From assembly GCF_036248275.1 (NCBI RefSeq), contig NZ_CP109181.1, positions 2,666,001 to 2,730,000 on the forward strand: 64,000 nt of DNA, in the 5' to 3' direction. The notes beneath the pieces are model-generated. The model was not told where the DNA came from, made no database searches, and saw only the letters and a list, made by a program, of their open reading frames with translations. This document shows, one piece after another, positions 19,878-29,495 of the stretch. The number at the start of each line of letters is the position of its first letter. Position 1 is the first letter of the stretch. This stretch comes from Streptomyces sp. NBC_01716. GTDB lineage: Bacteria > Actinomycetota > Actinomycetes > Streptomycetales > Streptomycetaceae. The translations under genes were made by a program, and so were the position numbers.

Positions 19878-20519
19878 TCAGTGCGGGGTCGGCACGCCCG
19901 TGAGTGCCGTCACCACCGGATCGAGAGCCTGGTGGATCTCGTCGCCGATGGAGCGGAAGAAGGTGATGGGGGCCCCGTACGGGTCGTAGACCTCGTCCGC
20001 CTCCGCGTTCGGGGCCAGGAGCCACCCGCGCAGAGCCGCGGCGGCACGCACCAGCGCACGGGCCCGCTCGACCACGCCCTCGTCGAGGGGGTCGGGCAGC
20101 GTCGCCGGGTCTATGGCCCGTACGAGACGCGTGAACTCCTTCAGCGTGAAGGTTCGCAGCCCCGCCGAGTGCCCCATCGAGATGACCTGCGCCCGGTGGT
20201 CACGTGTCGCCGTGAGCACCAGGTCCGCGCGGATCACGTGCTCGTCCAGCAGCTCACGCCCGACGAAGCCGGACGGGTCCGCGCCGAAGTCCGCGAGGAC
20301 GGCCTCCGCGTTGGCCTCCATCGAGGCCCCCTCGTGTCCCCAGGTGCCCGCGCTCTCCACGATGAGCCCGCCCGTGAGGCGCTCGCCGAGGCGGTCGCTC
20401 AGGGCATGCCGGTTCAGCCGCTCGGTGATGGGCGAGCGGCACACGTTGCCGGTGCTGACGTGGAGGATGCGGAAGGTGTCGGGGAGTCCCGCTATGCCAC
20501 GCCCCTCAGGGGCGGTCAA
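19878..20519 (-). CDS. Low-molecular-weight protein-tyrosine phosphatase homologue with catalytic Cys replaced by Ser
   Basis: 213 residues, about 50 longer than the minimal LMW-PTP. The P-loop reads HVSTGNVCRSPITERL (residues 20-35): the second Cys (27), Arg28 and Ser29 of the C-x5-R-S loop are kept, but the nucleophile position is Ser22 (codon AGC) instead of Cys. The DP loop is kept (DEVYDPYGAP near the C-terminus). Cys-to-Ser in this family abolishes phosphatase activity but can keep phosphate binding. The start is TTG 20519, overlapping the upstream sua5 stop (TTGA), with GAGGTGG 6 nt upstream, so it is translationally coupled to threonylcarbamoyl-AMP synthase. Alternatives: an arsenate-reductase-like or purely binding protein. 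Confidence 0.85.
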   Translation of the reverse strand: MTAPEGRGIAGLPDTFRILHVSTGNVCRSPITERLNRHALSDRLGERLTGGLIVESAGTWGHEGASMEANAEAVLADFGADPSGFVGRELLDEHVIRADLVLTATRDHRAQVISMGHSAGLRTFTLKEFTRLVRAIDPATLPDPLDEGVVERARALVRAAAALRGWLLAPNAEADEVYDPYGAPITFFRSIGDEIHQALDPVVTALTGVPTPH

Positions 20520-21163
20520 TTGGCCACCTCGAGGTCGGGTACGACCTTGCGGAGCTCCTCGGCGTCGACGGCGCCCGCACGCAGCAGCAACGGGACCTTG
20601 CCGGTCACGTCGACGATCGACGACGGCACGATGCCGGGGGTCCTCCCGCCGTCCAGATAGACCGACACGGCGTCCGCGAGCATCTCCTGCGCCGCGTCAC
20701 AGTCCTCCGGCGCGGGGTGTCCGGTCAGGTTCGCGCTGGAGACCGCCATCGGGCCGACCTCGGTCAGCAGCTCGATCGCGACGGGGTGCAGCGGCATCCG
20801 GATCGCGACGGTGCCACGGGTGTCGCCGAGGTCCCACTGGAGCGAGGGCTGGTGCTTGGCGACGAGCGTGAGGGCGCCGGGCCAGAACGCGTCGACCAGC
20901 TCCCACGCCTGCTCCGAGAAGTCCGTGACCAGGCCGTGCAGGGTGTTCGGGGAGCCGATGAGCACGGGCGTGGGCATGTTGCGGCCCCGGCCCTTGGCGT
21001 CGAGGAGGTCGGCGACGGCCTCGCTGCTGAAGGCGTCGGCGCCGAGCCCGTAGACGGTGTCGGTGGGCAGGACGACGAGCTCGCCGCGACGGACGGCGGA
21101 CGCGGCTTCACGCAGACCGGTCGTACGGTCGGTCGCGTCGTTGCAGTCGTATCGCCGTGCCAT
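20516..21163 (-). CDS. L-threonylcarbamoyladenylate synthase (Sua5/YrdC/TsaC)
   Basis: 215 residues, single YrdC domain without the C-terminal Sua5 extension. It makes threonylcarbamoyl-AMP from Thr, bicarbonate and ATP for t6A37 in ANN-decoding tRNAs. Motifs are LPTDTVYGLGADA (residues 32-44), KGRGRNMP with the KxR pair, and VAIRMPLHP; MAVSSANLTGHP is in the ATP/Thr pocket. ATG 21163. It sits after prmC and prfA in a translation-related leftward cluster. Confidence 0.94.
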   Translation of the reverse strand: MARRYDCNDATDRTTGLREAASAVRRGELVVLPTDTVYGLGADAFSSEAVADLLDAKGRGRNMPTPVLIGSPNTLHGLVTDFSEQAWELVDAFWPGALTLVAKHQPSLQWDLGDTRGTVAIRMPLHPVAIELLTEVGPMAVSSANLTGHPAPEDCDAAQEMLADAVSVYLDGGRTPGIVPSSIVDVTGKVPLLLRAGAVDAEELRKVVPDLEVAN

Positions 21164-21249
21164 CTAACAGCCCTCTTTCTGTGTCATTTCGGGTGCTCGG
21201 TTCGCCTCAGGGGCGCGCCCCTTCGACTCACTCGCGTGCGTTGCCGGGG

Positions 21250-22155
21250 TCACGGCATGGCCTTGCGGGCCGTCGCGAAGCGGGGGCGGTTGTTCAGGTC
21301 CGGGTGGTCGGCCGCGTCCGCCCAGCCGGCCTCCTCGTTGAAGATCCACGGGACCTGGCCGCCCTGTGTGTCCGCGTGCTCCACGACCACGAGGCCGCCG
21401 GGCCGCAGCAGCCGGTGGGCGGTGCGTTCGATCCCCCGGATCGTGTCGAGGCCGTCCTCGCCGGAGAAGAGCGCCATCTCCGGGTCGTGGTCGCGCGCCT
21501 CGGGCGCGACGTACTCCCACTCGGTGAGCGGGATGTACGGCGGGTTGGAGATGACCAGATCGGCCTGGCCGTCGAAGTCCGGGAGGGCCGTCAGAGCGTC
21601 TCCGCGGTGCACGGTGACCCTGGACCCCTCGGCGTTCTTCCGCGTCCAGGTGAGGGCGTCCTCGGACAGCTCCACGGCGTGCACACGCGAGCGCGGCACC
21701 TCCTGCGCCATGGCGAGCGCGATCGCGCCGGATCCCGAGCAGAGATCGACGATCAGCGGCTCGACGACGTCCATCGCGCGGACCGCGTCTATGGCCCAGC
21801 CGACGACGGACTCGGTCTCCGGCCGGGGCACGAACACCCCCGGCCCGACCTGGAGTTCCAGATACCGGAAGAAGACCCGTCCGGTGATGTGCTGGAGCGG
21901 CTCGCGGGCCTCGCGGCGCGCGACGGTTTCCCAGTAGCGGGCGTCGAACTCCTCGTCCACGACGCTGTGCAGCTCTCCGCGCTTGACGCCGTGCACGAAC
22001 GCGGCGAGTTCCTCGGCGTCGAACCGCGGGGACGGCACGCCCGCGTCCGCCAGCCGCTGGGTGGCCTGGGCCACCTCGGCAAGCAGCAGACTGCGGGGGG
22101 CGGTCCCGCGGCGGAGCCGCTGAGGGTCGCTGGGTCCCCCAGAAGGTGGCTGCAC
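21250..22155 (-). CDS. prmC: Release factor glutamine N5-methyltransferase
   Basis: 301 residues. It methylates the Gln of the GGQ motif of release factors using SAM. The N-terminal helical domain is followed by the Rossmann methyltransferase with VDLCSGSGAIALAMA (motif I) and the catalytic NPPY in LVISNPPYIPL. The start is GTG 22155 with AGGAGG 7 nt upstream; this adds about 20 residues before the conserved LLLAEVAQATQRL. It directly follows its substrate gene prfA. Confidence 0.95.
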   Translation of the reverse strand: MQPPSGGPSDPQRLRRGTAPRSLLLAEVAQATQRLADAGVPSPRFDAEELAAFVHGVKRGELHSVVDEEFDARYWETVARREAREPLQHITGRVFFRYLELQVGPGVFVPRPETESVVGWAIDAVRAMDVVEPLIVDLCSGSGAIALAMAQEVPRSRVHAVELSEDALTWTRKNAEGSRVTVHRGDALTALPDFDGQADLVISNPPYIPLTEWEYVAPEARDHDPEMALFSGEDGLDTIRGIERTAHRLLRPGGLVVVEHADTQGGQVPWIFNEEAGWADAADHPDLNNRPRFATARKAMP

Positions 22156-22187
22156 GCTGGTTCCTCCTGAGACGTAGACGGGGAGGG

Positions 22188-22239
22188 GACGTGATCGGTA
22201 CGGACGTGATCGGTGGTGACGTGATCGGTGGTGACGTGG
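22188..22239. repeat. Three 15-bp tandem repeats in the prfA-prmC gap
   Basis: Unit GACGTGATCGGTGGT: copies at 22188-22202 (last three bases differ), 22203-22217 and 22218-22232, then a partial copy from 22233. The repeats lie between the prfA stop and the prmC ribosome site. No palindromic character, so likely slippage-derived, though a repeated binding site is possible. Confidence 0.8.
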
Positions 22240-22252
22240 CGTGAGGGACGGC

Positions 22253-23344
22253 TCAGGCGGCCGCGAGCTTCGCCGCCGAGTCTGCGTCGACGCAGGCCTG
22301 GATCACTGCCGCCAGCTCACCGTCGAGCACTTGGTCCAAGTTGTACGCCTTGAAGCCGACCCGGTGGTCCGAGATCCGGTTTTCCGGGAAGTTGTACGTA
22401 CGGATCTTCTCGGACCGGTCGACGGTACGCACCTGGCTGCGCCGGACGTCCGCCGCGTTCTTCTCCGCCTCCTCCTGTGCTGCGGCGAGCAGCCGCGAGC
22501 GCAGGATACGCATGGCCTGCTCCTTGTTCTGGAGCTGGCTCTTCTCGTTCTGGCAGGAAGCGACGACTCCGGTGGGCAGATGCGTGATCCGGACGGCCGA
22601 GTCCGTCGTGTTGACGGACTGACCGCCGGGGCCCGACGAGCGGTAGACGTCGATACGCAGGTCGTTGGCGTGGATCTCCACGTCGACCTCCTCCGCCTCC
22701 GGCGTCACGAGGACACCGGCCGCCGAGGTGTGGATCCGGCCCTGCGACTCGGTGGACGGCACCCGCTGCACACGGTGCACCCCGCCCTCGTACTTCAGCC
22801 GCGCCCAGACGCCCTGTCCCGGCTCGGTGGCCCCGTTGCCGCCCTTGGTCTTCACCGCGACCTGGACGTCCTTGTAGCCGCCCAGCTCGGACTCGGTGGC
22901 GTCGATGATCTCGGTCTTCCAGCCCACGCGCTCGGCGTACCGCAGATACATCCGCAGGAGGTCCCCGGCGAACAGCGCCGACTCGTCGCCGCCCGCGCCC
23001 GCCTTGATCTCCAGGATGACGTCCTTGTCGTCACTGGGGTCGCGCGGGACGAGCAGCAGACGGAGTTTCTCGGTCAGTTCGTCGCGCTGCTTCTCCAGCA
23101 CCTTGACCTCGGCGGCGAATTCGCCGGCCGACGCGTCCGTGGGGTCCGCCGCGAACTCACGGGCCGTCTCGATGTCGTCCCCGGTCCGCTTCCAGGCGCC
23201 GTACGTCCCGATGATCGGGGTCAGTTCGGCGTACCGCTTGTTGAGCTTGCGGGCGTGCGCCTGGTCCGTGTGGACCGACGGGTCGGCGAGCTTCTTCTCC
23301 AGGTCGGCGTGCTCGCCGACCAGTTCCTCGACCGCCTCGAACAT
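22253..23344 (-). CDS. prfA: Peptide chain release factor 1
   Basis: 363 residues from ATG 23344, preceded by AGGAG; the longer open frame upstream is non-coding. The PxT-type recognition motif is PST at residues 196-198, as in RF1 (RF2 has SPF), so it reads UAA and UAG. The GGQ peptidyl-tRNA hydrolysis motif is at 240-242 ([14 protein letters not shown]). The N-terminal coiled coil and the C-terminal domain with [13 protein letters not shown] are complete. Confidence 0.97.
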   Translation of the reverse strand: MFEAVEELVGEHADLEKKLADPSVHTDQAHARKLNKRYAELTPIIGTYGAWKRTGDDIETAREFAADPTDASAGEFAAEVKVLEKQRDELTEKLRLLLVPRDPSDDKDVILEIKAGAGGDESALFAGDLLRMYLRYAERVGWKTEIIDATESELGGYKDVQVAVKTKGGNGATEPGQGVWARLKYEGGVHRVQRVPSTESQGRIHTSAAGVLVTPEAEEVDVEIHANDLRIDVYRSSGPGGQSVNTTDSAVRITHLPTGVVASCQNEKSQLQNKEQAMRILRSRLLAAAQEEAEKNAADVRRSQVRTVDRSEKIRTYNFPENRISDHRVGFKAYNLDQVLDGELAAVIQACVDADSAAKLAAA

Positions 23345-23457
23345 TCGGGGGCTCCTGGGGTGCGTACGTGAGTGCTGCGCGAAGGTGCTGCGGGACGGCA
23401 AAGCGCCGGTCCCGACGCCCCAGGGCAGGGGCGCCGAGAACCGGCGCAGTTGGCTCG

Positions 23458-23685
23458 CTACTTGTTGGCGGAGCCGGCGGCAGCCTTGCCGAAGCGGGCC
23501 TCGAAGCGGGCCACACGGCCACCGGTGTCGAGGATCTTCTGCTTGCCCGTGTAGAACGGGTGGCACTCGGAGCAGATCTCGGCACGGACGGTGCCCGATT
23601 CGATCGTGCTGCGAGTGGTGAACGACGCACCGCAGGTACAGCTGACCTGGGTCTCGACGTACGTGGGGTGGATGTCGCGCTTCAA
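23458..23685 (-). CDS. rpmE: 50S ribosomal protein L31 (zinc-binding type)
   Basis: 75 residues from TTG 23685 (product [13 protein letters not shown] after the initiator), with AGGAG 6 nt upstream. The four zinc ligands are kept (CTCG and CSECH), so it is the C+ form, which is replaced by a zinc-free paralogue under zinc starvation. It precedes prfA by 113 bp. The C-terminal [16 protein letters not shown] is typical of actinobacteria. Confidence 0.95.
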   Translation of the reverse strand: MKRDIHPTYVETQVSCTCGASFTTRSTIESGTVRAEICSECHPFYTGKQKILDTGGRVARFEARFGKAAAGSANK

Positions 23686-23888
23686 GGTGTCTCCTAGGGA
23701 ACGTCCCTCGCCGGGCGAGGAGGCTCCGGGTCGCACGCGCGGATGCTCGTACGTGAACCGGGGCCGACGGACCAGTCTGCCAGGACCGGCCGTATCTCCA
23801 AAACCGGGGTGGTCCCGGATCTATTCCGCCGGGGCGGCGCCCGCCGGCGGGCCCGTGCGGTCGTCCGCCGGCGGCCCCGTACGCACCG

Positions 23889-24992
23889 TCATCCGCCCGT
23901 GACCACGTCGGACGCGTCGCCCTTGTCACCCGCGGATTCCCTCGTCGCCGAGGCCGGTATCGGCCGGTCCGCCCGCAGCGCGGTCCATACCCGCTCGGAC
24001 GCCTTCTCCAGCGGTACGACGCGGTTCGGGTCCGCCGGGTCGTACCGGACGGGCAGCGTGATCATGTTGACGTCCTCGGACCCGAGGCTCTTGAGGCCGC
24101 CGGCGAACGACGCGAGCTCCTTGACCGAGTCCAGCTCGGAGTCGGGGGTGATCGCGCGGGTCGCGGTGTCGCCGATGTCGTACAGCTTCTTCGGGCTGCT
24201 GAGCAGACCGATCTCCTTGACCTGGGTGATCAGCGCCTTGATGAAGGCCTGCTGGAGCTGGATGCGGCCCAGGTCGCTGCCGTCGCCGACGCTCTTGCGG
24301 GTCCTGACGAGGCCGAGGGACTGTTCGCCGTCGAGGGTGTGGGTGCCGGGTCCGAGTTTCAGTCCGCTCTTGGAGTCGTCGATGGCCTCGGTGGTGGTGA
24401 TCCGCACACCGCCGAGATCGTCGATGAGCCGCTTGAAGCCCGTGAAGTCGACCTCGATGTAGTGGTCCATGCGGATGCCGGACATCTTCTCGACGGTCTT
24501 CACCGCGCAGGCCGGGCCGCCGACCTCGTACGCCGTGTTGAACATGGCGCGCCGCGCCCCGGCCGCGGTGCCGCCCTGACCGTTCTCGCAGTCGGGGCGT
24601 TCGACGATCGTGTCGCGCGGTACGGAGACCACACTCGCCGTCCGGTGGCCCTCGTTGACGTGCACGATCATCGCGGTGTCCGAGCGGGCTCCGCCCTGGT
24701 CCCGGCCGTACGAGGAGTTGGCGCCGGAGCGCGAGTCGGAGCCGAGCACGAGGATGTCCATCGAACCGTTGTCGGTGTCCACGGGGCGGTCGGTGCCGAG
24801 GCTGGCGTTGATGTCGACGCCCTGGATGTTGCCGTTGAGCTTGACGTACACGTATCCGAGACCGGATCCGCCGACGAGGACCAGGGCGGCGGCGGCCCAC
24901 GCGGCCAGCGTCATGGCGCGCCGGCCCGCGCCGGGCTTCTTGCGGCGCGATCCGGTCGCCCGTATTCGTCCGCCCCTGCTCTGGTCGCTCAT
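23889..24992 (-). CDS. LytR-CpsA-Psr (LCP) family cell-wall glycopolymer ligase
   Basis: 367 residues. The start ATG 24992 follows a GAGGA site. A basic cytoplasmic N-terminus (to about residue 25) is followed by one transmembrane helix (about 27-49) and an extracellular LCP domain: [11 protein letters not shown], then [12 protein letters not shown] and [11 protein letters not shown], and later GGVRI and [22 protein letters not shown], which hold the Arg/Asp residues binding the prenyl pyrophosphate. LCP enzymes transfer undecaprenyl-linked polymers to peptidoglycan, which fits the WecA/TagO-like gene a few kb away. About 200 bp separate it from rpmE. Confidence 0.93.
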   Translation of the reverse strand: MSDQSRGGRIRATGSRRKKPGAGRRAMTLAAWAAAALVLVGGSGLGYVYVKLNGNIQGVDINASLGTDRPVDTDNGSMDILVLGSDSRSGANSSYGRDQGGARSDTAMIVHVNEGHRTASVVSVPRDTIVERPDCENGQGGTAAGARRAMFNTAYEVGGPACAVKTVEKMSGIRMDHYIEVDFTGFKRLIDDLGGVRITTTEAIDDSKSGLKLGPGTHTLDGEQSLGLVRTRKSVGDGSDLGRIQLQQAFIKALITQVKEIGLLSSPKKLYDIGDTATRAITPDSELDSVKELASFAGGLKSLGSEDVNMITLPVRYDPADPNRVVPLEKASERVWTALRADRPIPASATRESAGDKGDASDVVTGG

Positions 24993-25039
24993 CCGGTCCT
25001 CAGCTCTCGTCGGGCAGCTGGCAGCGTCGCACAACAAGC

Positions 25040-25067
25040 TGTGGCCCCCGCCGGAGCGGGGGCCACA
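25040..25067 (-). terminator. Hairpin after the serine protease gene
   Basis: A perfect 12-bp stem TGTGGCCCCCGC / complement with loop CGGA, about 50 bp past the protease stop on the leftward transcript. Confidence 0.85.
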
Positions 25068-25115
25068 GGGTCGGGCGGCTGCGGTGAGTGACCGGTCAGG
25101 TCCTCACCTGGGGTT

Positions 25116-26840
25116 TCAGGCGATGGAGTAGTAGCTGTTCCAGCCCGTGCCGAGGCTCACCGGTGTGGCGAAGATCTCGGACGTGGTCTTGCCCGTGCCC
25201 TTGAGCAGCGACAGGGTGCCGCCGGTCGTACGGACGAGAACGTCGGCCTTGCCGTCACCGTTCACATCACCCGGGGTGACGATGAGGTTGTAGACGGACC
25301 AGTCGGCGCGGACCTGGACCGGAGCCTCGAACGGGGCGGTGGACTTGCCGGTGCCCTTGACCAGGTAGAGCGCGTTGGTGCCGCCGCGGCGGACCAGCAG
25401 GTCGGGCTTGCCGTCGTTGGTCAGGTCGCCGTGGCCGCGTACCTGGTTGTAGGCCTGGTAGCCGGTGCCGACCGCGGTGGAGGCACTGAACTTGCCGTTG
25501 CCCTGGCCCGGGTAGAGCCGGAGCTGTCCGGTGGAGGCGACCGCGACCAGATCGGGCTTGCCGTCACCGTTGACATCGCCGGGGGTGACGATCGCCCGGA
25601 AGGTCTTCCAGCCGGAGAAGATCTTCGTCTTGACGTAGGTGGCGCTGCTCGCCGAGCGGTGCAGCCAGTACACGTCGCCGGAGTTGCCCCGGGCGACGAG
25701 GTCCTCGTAACCGTCCCTGTTCAGGTCGGTCTGGATGACCAGGTTGTACGCGCTGAACGTGCCGGTGAACGCCTTGCGGGCGGCCAGCTTCTCCCCGGTG
25801 GAGCTGAACGTGTACGCCTTGCCGTCCGAGGTCGTGCGGGCCCACGGGTCCGCCCGGTGGTCACGGCTGAAGTTGGTGTCGTCGACCCGCGGCTGGATGG
25901 CCGGCATATACGTCGAGACCTTGGTGTACACGTCGTACAGGCCGCCCAGGTTGCACAGCTCGGACTGGGTGGCGACGCCCCACGAGGTGATGCCGATGAT
26001 CCGGCCGTTCACCATCATCGGGCTGCCGGAGTCACCGGGGCAGGTCGCCTTACCCGTGCTGTTGTCGCCCGTGCCGCCGGCGCCCGCGCAGATCATGTGG
26101 CCGGGCTTGAAGGCGCCCGGCGTACCGAGCGCGGTGTCGAGGTTCTCGGTGCACTCCGCGTCCGAGCGCAGCGGCTGCGTCACCCGCTGGAGGGTGTCGG
26201 CCAGCCTGCCGAAGTCCGGGTCCGAGCCGGTCATGCCCCAGCCGTAGGTGGTGGCGGTGGTGCCCGGCGCGTACCGGGCGGTGTCACCGTACGACGCGGG
26301 CTGCGCCGGGGTGCCCGTCAGCGGCTTGGAGAGCGTGAGCAGCGCGAAGTCGTTGTCGATCTCGGCCGCGTTGTACGAGCCCGCGAAGTAGGACTTCTTG
26401 ATGGTGACCCCGGTGCCTTCGTCATTGGGGCCGCCGGCGAGCTTGGCGGTGTTGGCCAGAATGATGCCGTGGCCGACCATGTCGAGCGCTTTGCCGTTCT
26501 CGTCGGTGACGCAGTGCGCCGCCGTGAGAACCTTGTTGGGCGCGACGAGCGTGCCACCGCAGGTGAAGTAGAAGAGTCCGTCGTTGTCGTACTCGAAAAG
26601 CACCTGCACCATCCAGGGGGCGCTGCTGATCGAGGTGTTCGTGCCGCCGATGATGCGGGGTGAGGCTTCGTTGGAACTGACGACCTCGGCGCCCTTGGGC
26701 GGCAGGAACTTCTCACCGCCGCCGTCCGCGGCCTGGGCGGTGGCCACCAGTCCGCCGGCGAGCATGGTAAGGGTCGCCGCACCGGCGGCAATCAGTCTTC
26801 GCATTTTCCGGGCCGGTCGGCCCTGACGCGACACACGCAC
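25116..26840 (-). CDS. Secreted trypsin-like (S1) serine protease with FG-GAP/VCBS repeats
   Basis: 574 residues. GTG 26840 with GGGAGA 5 nt upstream. Signal peptide with cut near AQAA (about 38), a short propeptide ending PR, and the mature N-terminus IIGGTNT at residue 63. Catalytic triad His109 (LTAAHC), Asp164 (IDNDFALL) and Ser271 (CPGDSGSP). The S1-pocket position six residues before the Ser is Ala, not Asp, so cleavage after Lys/Arg is not expected. The C-terminal half has repeats of the pattern PGDVNGDGKPDLV (at least three full, calcium-binding FG-GAP/VCBS-like propeller blades), likely a binding or adhesion domain. Monocistronic with its own terminator. Confidence 0.93.
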   Translation of the reverse strand: MRVSRQGRPARKMRRLIAAGAATLTMLAGGLVATAQAADGGGEKFLPPKGAEVVSSNEASPRIIGGTNTSISSAPWMVQVLFEYDNDGLFYFTCGGTLVAPNKVLTAAHCVTDENGKALDMVGHGIILANTAKLAGGPNDEGTGVTIKKSYFAGSYNAAEIDNDFALLTLSKPLTGTPAQPASYGDTARYAPGTTATTYGWGMTGSDPDFGRLADTLQRVTQPLRSDAECTENLDTALGTPGAFKPGHMICAGAGGTGDNSTGKATCPGDSGSPMMVNGRIIGITSWGVATQSELCNLGGLYDVYTKVSTYMPAIQPRVDDTNFSRDHRADPWARTTSDGKAYTFSSTGEKLAARKAFTGTFSAYNLVIQTDLNRDGYEDLVARGNSGDVYWLHRSASSATYVKTKIFSGWKTFRAIVTPGDVNGDGKPDLVAVASTGQLRLYPGQGNGKFSASTAVGTGYQAYNQVRGHGDLTNDGKPDLLVRRGGTNALYLVKGTGKSTAPFEAPVQVRADWSVYNLIVTPGDVNGDGKADVLVRTTGGTLSLLKGTGKTTSEIFATPVSLGTGWNSYYSIA

Positions 26841-26920
26841 GCAAATCTCCCGCTAATCAAGGGAATTGGTTTGGCGCCGTGTGGGGGGATGGAACGGCTC
26901 GTCGGATATTACAGGCAGAA

Positions 26921-26952
26921 ATCCGCCCCGTCACCGGAGTAACGGGGCGGAT
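26921..26952 (-). terminator. Hairpin after rho
   Basis: A perfect 11-bp stem ATCCGCCCCGT / complement with a 10-base loop, 48 bp past the rho stop. Confidence 0.85.
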
Positions 26953-26999
26953 CCAGGCGGAAGTTGAACAATCGGGACGGGTTTTCCCGAAACGACCTG

Positions 27000-29087
27000 T
27001 CAGTCGTTGCCGTTTCCGGGCGACGGAGTCGTCTTCTGAATCTGAAGCAGGAACTCCGCGTTCGACTTCGTCTTCTTCATTTTGTCCAGCAGCAACTCGA
27101 TGGCCTGCTGCTGGTCGAGTGCGTGCAGCACCCGGCGCAGCTTCCAGACCACGGCCAGTTCGTCGCTGCCGAGCAGGATCTCTTCCTTACGGGTGGAGGA
27201 CGCGTCGACGTCCACCGCCGGGAAGATGCGCTTGTCCGAGAGCTTCCTGTCGAGCTTGAGCTCCATGTTGCCGGTGCCCTTGAACTCCTCGAAGATCACC
27301 TCGTCCATGCGCGAGCCGGTCTCGACGAGCGCGGTGGCCAGGATGGTCAGCGAGCCGCCGTCCTCGATGTTGCGCGCCGCGCCGAAGAAGCGCTTCGGCG
27401 GGTAGAGCGCGGTCGAGTCGACACCACCGGACAGGATGCGTCCGGAGGCCGGGGCTGCGAGGTTGTACGCACGGCCCAGGCGGGTGATGGAGTCCAGCAG
27501 GACGACCACGTCGTGACCCAGCTCCACGAGGCGCTTGGCGCGCTCGATGGCCAGCTCGGCGACGGTGGTGTGGTCCTCGGCGGGGCGGTCGAAGGTCGAG
27601 GAGATGACCTCGCCCTTCACGGACCGCTGCATGTCGGTGACCTCTTCCGGACGCTCGTCGACGAGGACGACCATCAGGTGGCACTCGGGGCTGTTGACCG
27701 TGATCGCGTTGGCGATGGCCTGGAGGATCATGGTCTTGCCGGTCTTCGGCGGGGCCACGATCAGACCGCGCTGGCCCTTGCCGATCGGTGCGACGAGGTC
27801 GATGATCCGCGTCGTCAGCACACCCGGGTCGGTCTCCAGCCGGAGCCGGTCCTGCGGGTAGAGCGGGGTGAGCTTCTGGAACTCCGGCCGCCCGCGGCCC
27901 GATTCGGCCGCCATGCCGTTCGCCGAGTCCAGCCGCACCAGCGCGTTGAACTTCTCGCGGCGTTCGCCGTCCTTGGGCTGGCGCACCGCGCCGGTGACGT
28001 GGTCGCCCTTGCGCAGGCCGTTCTTACGGACCTGGGCGAGTGACACGTACACGTCGTTCGGGCCCGGCAGATAGCCGGAGGTCCGGATGAACGCGTAGTT
28101 GTCGAGGATGTCGAGGATGCCCGCGACGGGAATCAGCACGTCGTCGTCGGCGACCTGCGGCTCGCCGCCGCCACCGAACTCCTCGCGGCCACGGCGCCCG
28201 CGCCTGTCGCGGTACCGGCCGCGCCGGCCGCGCCGGCCGCCCGCCTCGTCGTCGAAGTCGTCCTGCGGCCCGTTGCCCTGGTTCTGACCGCCGCCCTGGC
28301 CCTGGCGCTGCTGGCGCTGGCCGCCGGTCTGCTGGCCGCCACCGCCCTGCTGGTCGTCGCCCTTGCCACGGCGCTCACGCTGGCGGCTCTGCCGGTCACC
28401 GCGCTCCCCGCGGTCCCTGTCCCCGCGCTCGCCCCGCTGGCCGCGCTCCTGGCGGTCGCCGCGGCGTCCTTCGGCGTCGGACTGGGCGGAGGCGGAGACG
28501 GCGGCCTCGGCCCTGGCGTCCGGGCGCTCGTCCACGACGGTGTCGGTGCCCGACTCGGCGCGGCTCTCGGTCTTGGTGTCCGGGCTGCCCGCCTGCGCGG
28601 TGGCCCGGCGCCGACGGCGCTCGCCCGCGGGCTGGTCGTCGCTGGCCGGCTGGCCCGGGATGTCGATCTGCGCGTCGGCCTTCTCGGCCTTCTCGGCCGG
28701 GGCCGGGGCGGCGGCCGTGTCGGCCGCCTTGCCCGCGGGGGCGTCGGCGGCCGGGGCCGCGTCGCCCGTACGGGCCTTGGAGGTGGCGCGCCGCTTGGGC
28801 TTCGCCTCGGCGTCGCCGCCGGCGGTCTCGGCGCTCTTCGGGGCGGCCGAACCGCCGCCCTGCGCCTCCTTGATGACCTCGATCAACTGGCTCTTGCGCA
28901 TCCGCGCGGTGCCCCTGATGCCGAGGCCGGACGCGACCTGCTGCAACTCGGCCAGGACCATGCCGTCGAGGCCGGTGCCGGAGCGGCGGCGCCGTGAGGT
29001 GGTGCCAGTGGCAGCACCTTCGGCGGGCGCGGTCGTGTCGACGCTGTTGTCGGCAGTCACGCCCATCAGATCGGTGGTGTCGCTCAC
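27000..29087 (-). CDS. rho: Transcription termination factor Rho, actinobacterial long form
   Basis: 695 residues versus 419 in E. coli. The start is GTG 29087 with AAGGA 7 nt upstream. A Rho-N SAP-like domain (about 36-75, [28 protein letters not shown]) is followed by about 230 residues of disordered Ala/Glu/Asp then Arg/Gly/Gln/Asp-rich sequence, the cold-shock RNA-binding domain (from about residue 300) and the RecA-type motor with Walker [12 protein letters not shown] and the [11 protein letters not shown] motif. Hexameric RNA helicase that ends untranslated transcripts. The insertion is typical of high-GC Gram-positives and adds RNA affinity. Confidence 0.96.
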   Translation of the reverse strand: MSDTTDLMGVTADNSVDTTAPAEGAATGTTSRRRRSGTGLDGMVLAELQQVASGLGIRGTARMRKSQLIEVIKEAQGGGSAAPKSAETAGGDAEAKPKRRATSKARTGDAAPAADAPAGKAADTAAAPAPAEKAEKADAQIDIPGQPASDDQPAGERRRRRATAQAGSPDTKTESRAESGTDTVVDERPDARAEAAVSASAQSDAEGRRGDRQERGQRGERGDRDRGERGDRQSRQRERRGKGDDQQGGGGQQTGGQRQQRQGQGGGQNQGNGPQDDFDDEAGGRRGRRGRYRDRRGRRGREEFGGGGEPQVADDDVLIPVAGILDILDNYAFIRTSGYLPGPNDVYVSLAQVRKNGLRKGDHVTGAVRQPKDGERREKFNALVRLDSANGMAAESGRGRPEFQKLTPLYPQDRLRLETDPGVLTTRIIDLVAPIGKGQRGLIVAPPKTGKTMILQAIANAITVNSPECHLMVVLVDERPEEVTDMQRSVKGEVISSTFDRPAEDHTTVAELAIERAKRLVELGHDVVVLLDSITRLGRAYNLAAPASGRILSGGVDSTALYPPKRFFGAARNIEDGGSLTILATALVETGSRMDEVIFEEFKGTGNMELKLDRKLSDKRIFPAVDVDASSTRKEEILLGSDELAVVWKLRRVLHALDQQQAIELLLDKMKKTKSNAEFLLQIQKTTPSPGNGND

Positions 29088-29495
29088 GAAGGGTCCTTCC
29101 CTGGAGCGGACGTCGGCCTTCTGGCTCGGCGACCGGTTGTGCTGTCCGACCGCGGGTTGTGATCGTGTCGATCACCGGCCGCGGCCGGGGCGATGGTCCC
29201 GCCGGGTACGGCGGAAGACTTGCGTACGTGCAATGGGTCCGGCCCGAGGTCCCCCTGCTCGGCCCACTCCTGGACATAGCGAGGGGTGTCGTGCCGGTTC
29301 CGGGGCGTGCTCAGAACTGCTCAGGCAGGCTGCTCAGGCAGTTGGGGAGGCTCCCGGAAGAATGGTGGTCCCGAATGGGGACGCGAAGCACCGAGCCACA
29401 AAGACTTCGGGTGCAGACTTGAGGTTAACACTACCGGCTCCAACAAACATTCCCCCTCTCACTCACCGGCAATCTCGCTCACCGGCAATCCACCG
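29088..29495. other. 408-bp gap between thrB and rho: rho leader
   Basis: No gene is supported. It must hold the rho promoter and 5' leader if rho is not only read from thrB. AT-richer sequence at about 29420-29480 could be the promoter, but no clear -35/-10 pair stands out. A repeated CTCACCGGCAATC occurs at about 29461-29490, just past the thrB stop. Confidence 0.5.

Noticed and set aside
23835..23880. GC palindrome GCCCGCCGGCGGGC after the LCP gene as a terminator
   Set aside because: No loop and weak flanking symmetry; ordinary for this base composition, so not listed.
28099..28500. Apparent repeats in the rho coding region as a CRISPR-like array
   Set aside because: They are codon-level repeats of the Arg/Gly/Gln-rich insertion, irregular in length and in frame.
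29088..29277. Upstream ORF or leader peptide in front of rho
   Set aside because: Open frames exist but lack ribosome sites and any distinctive codon run; no support for a rhoL-like leader.
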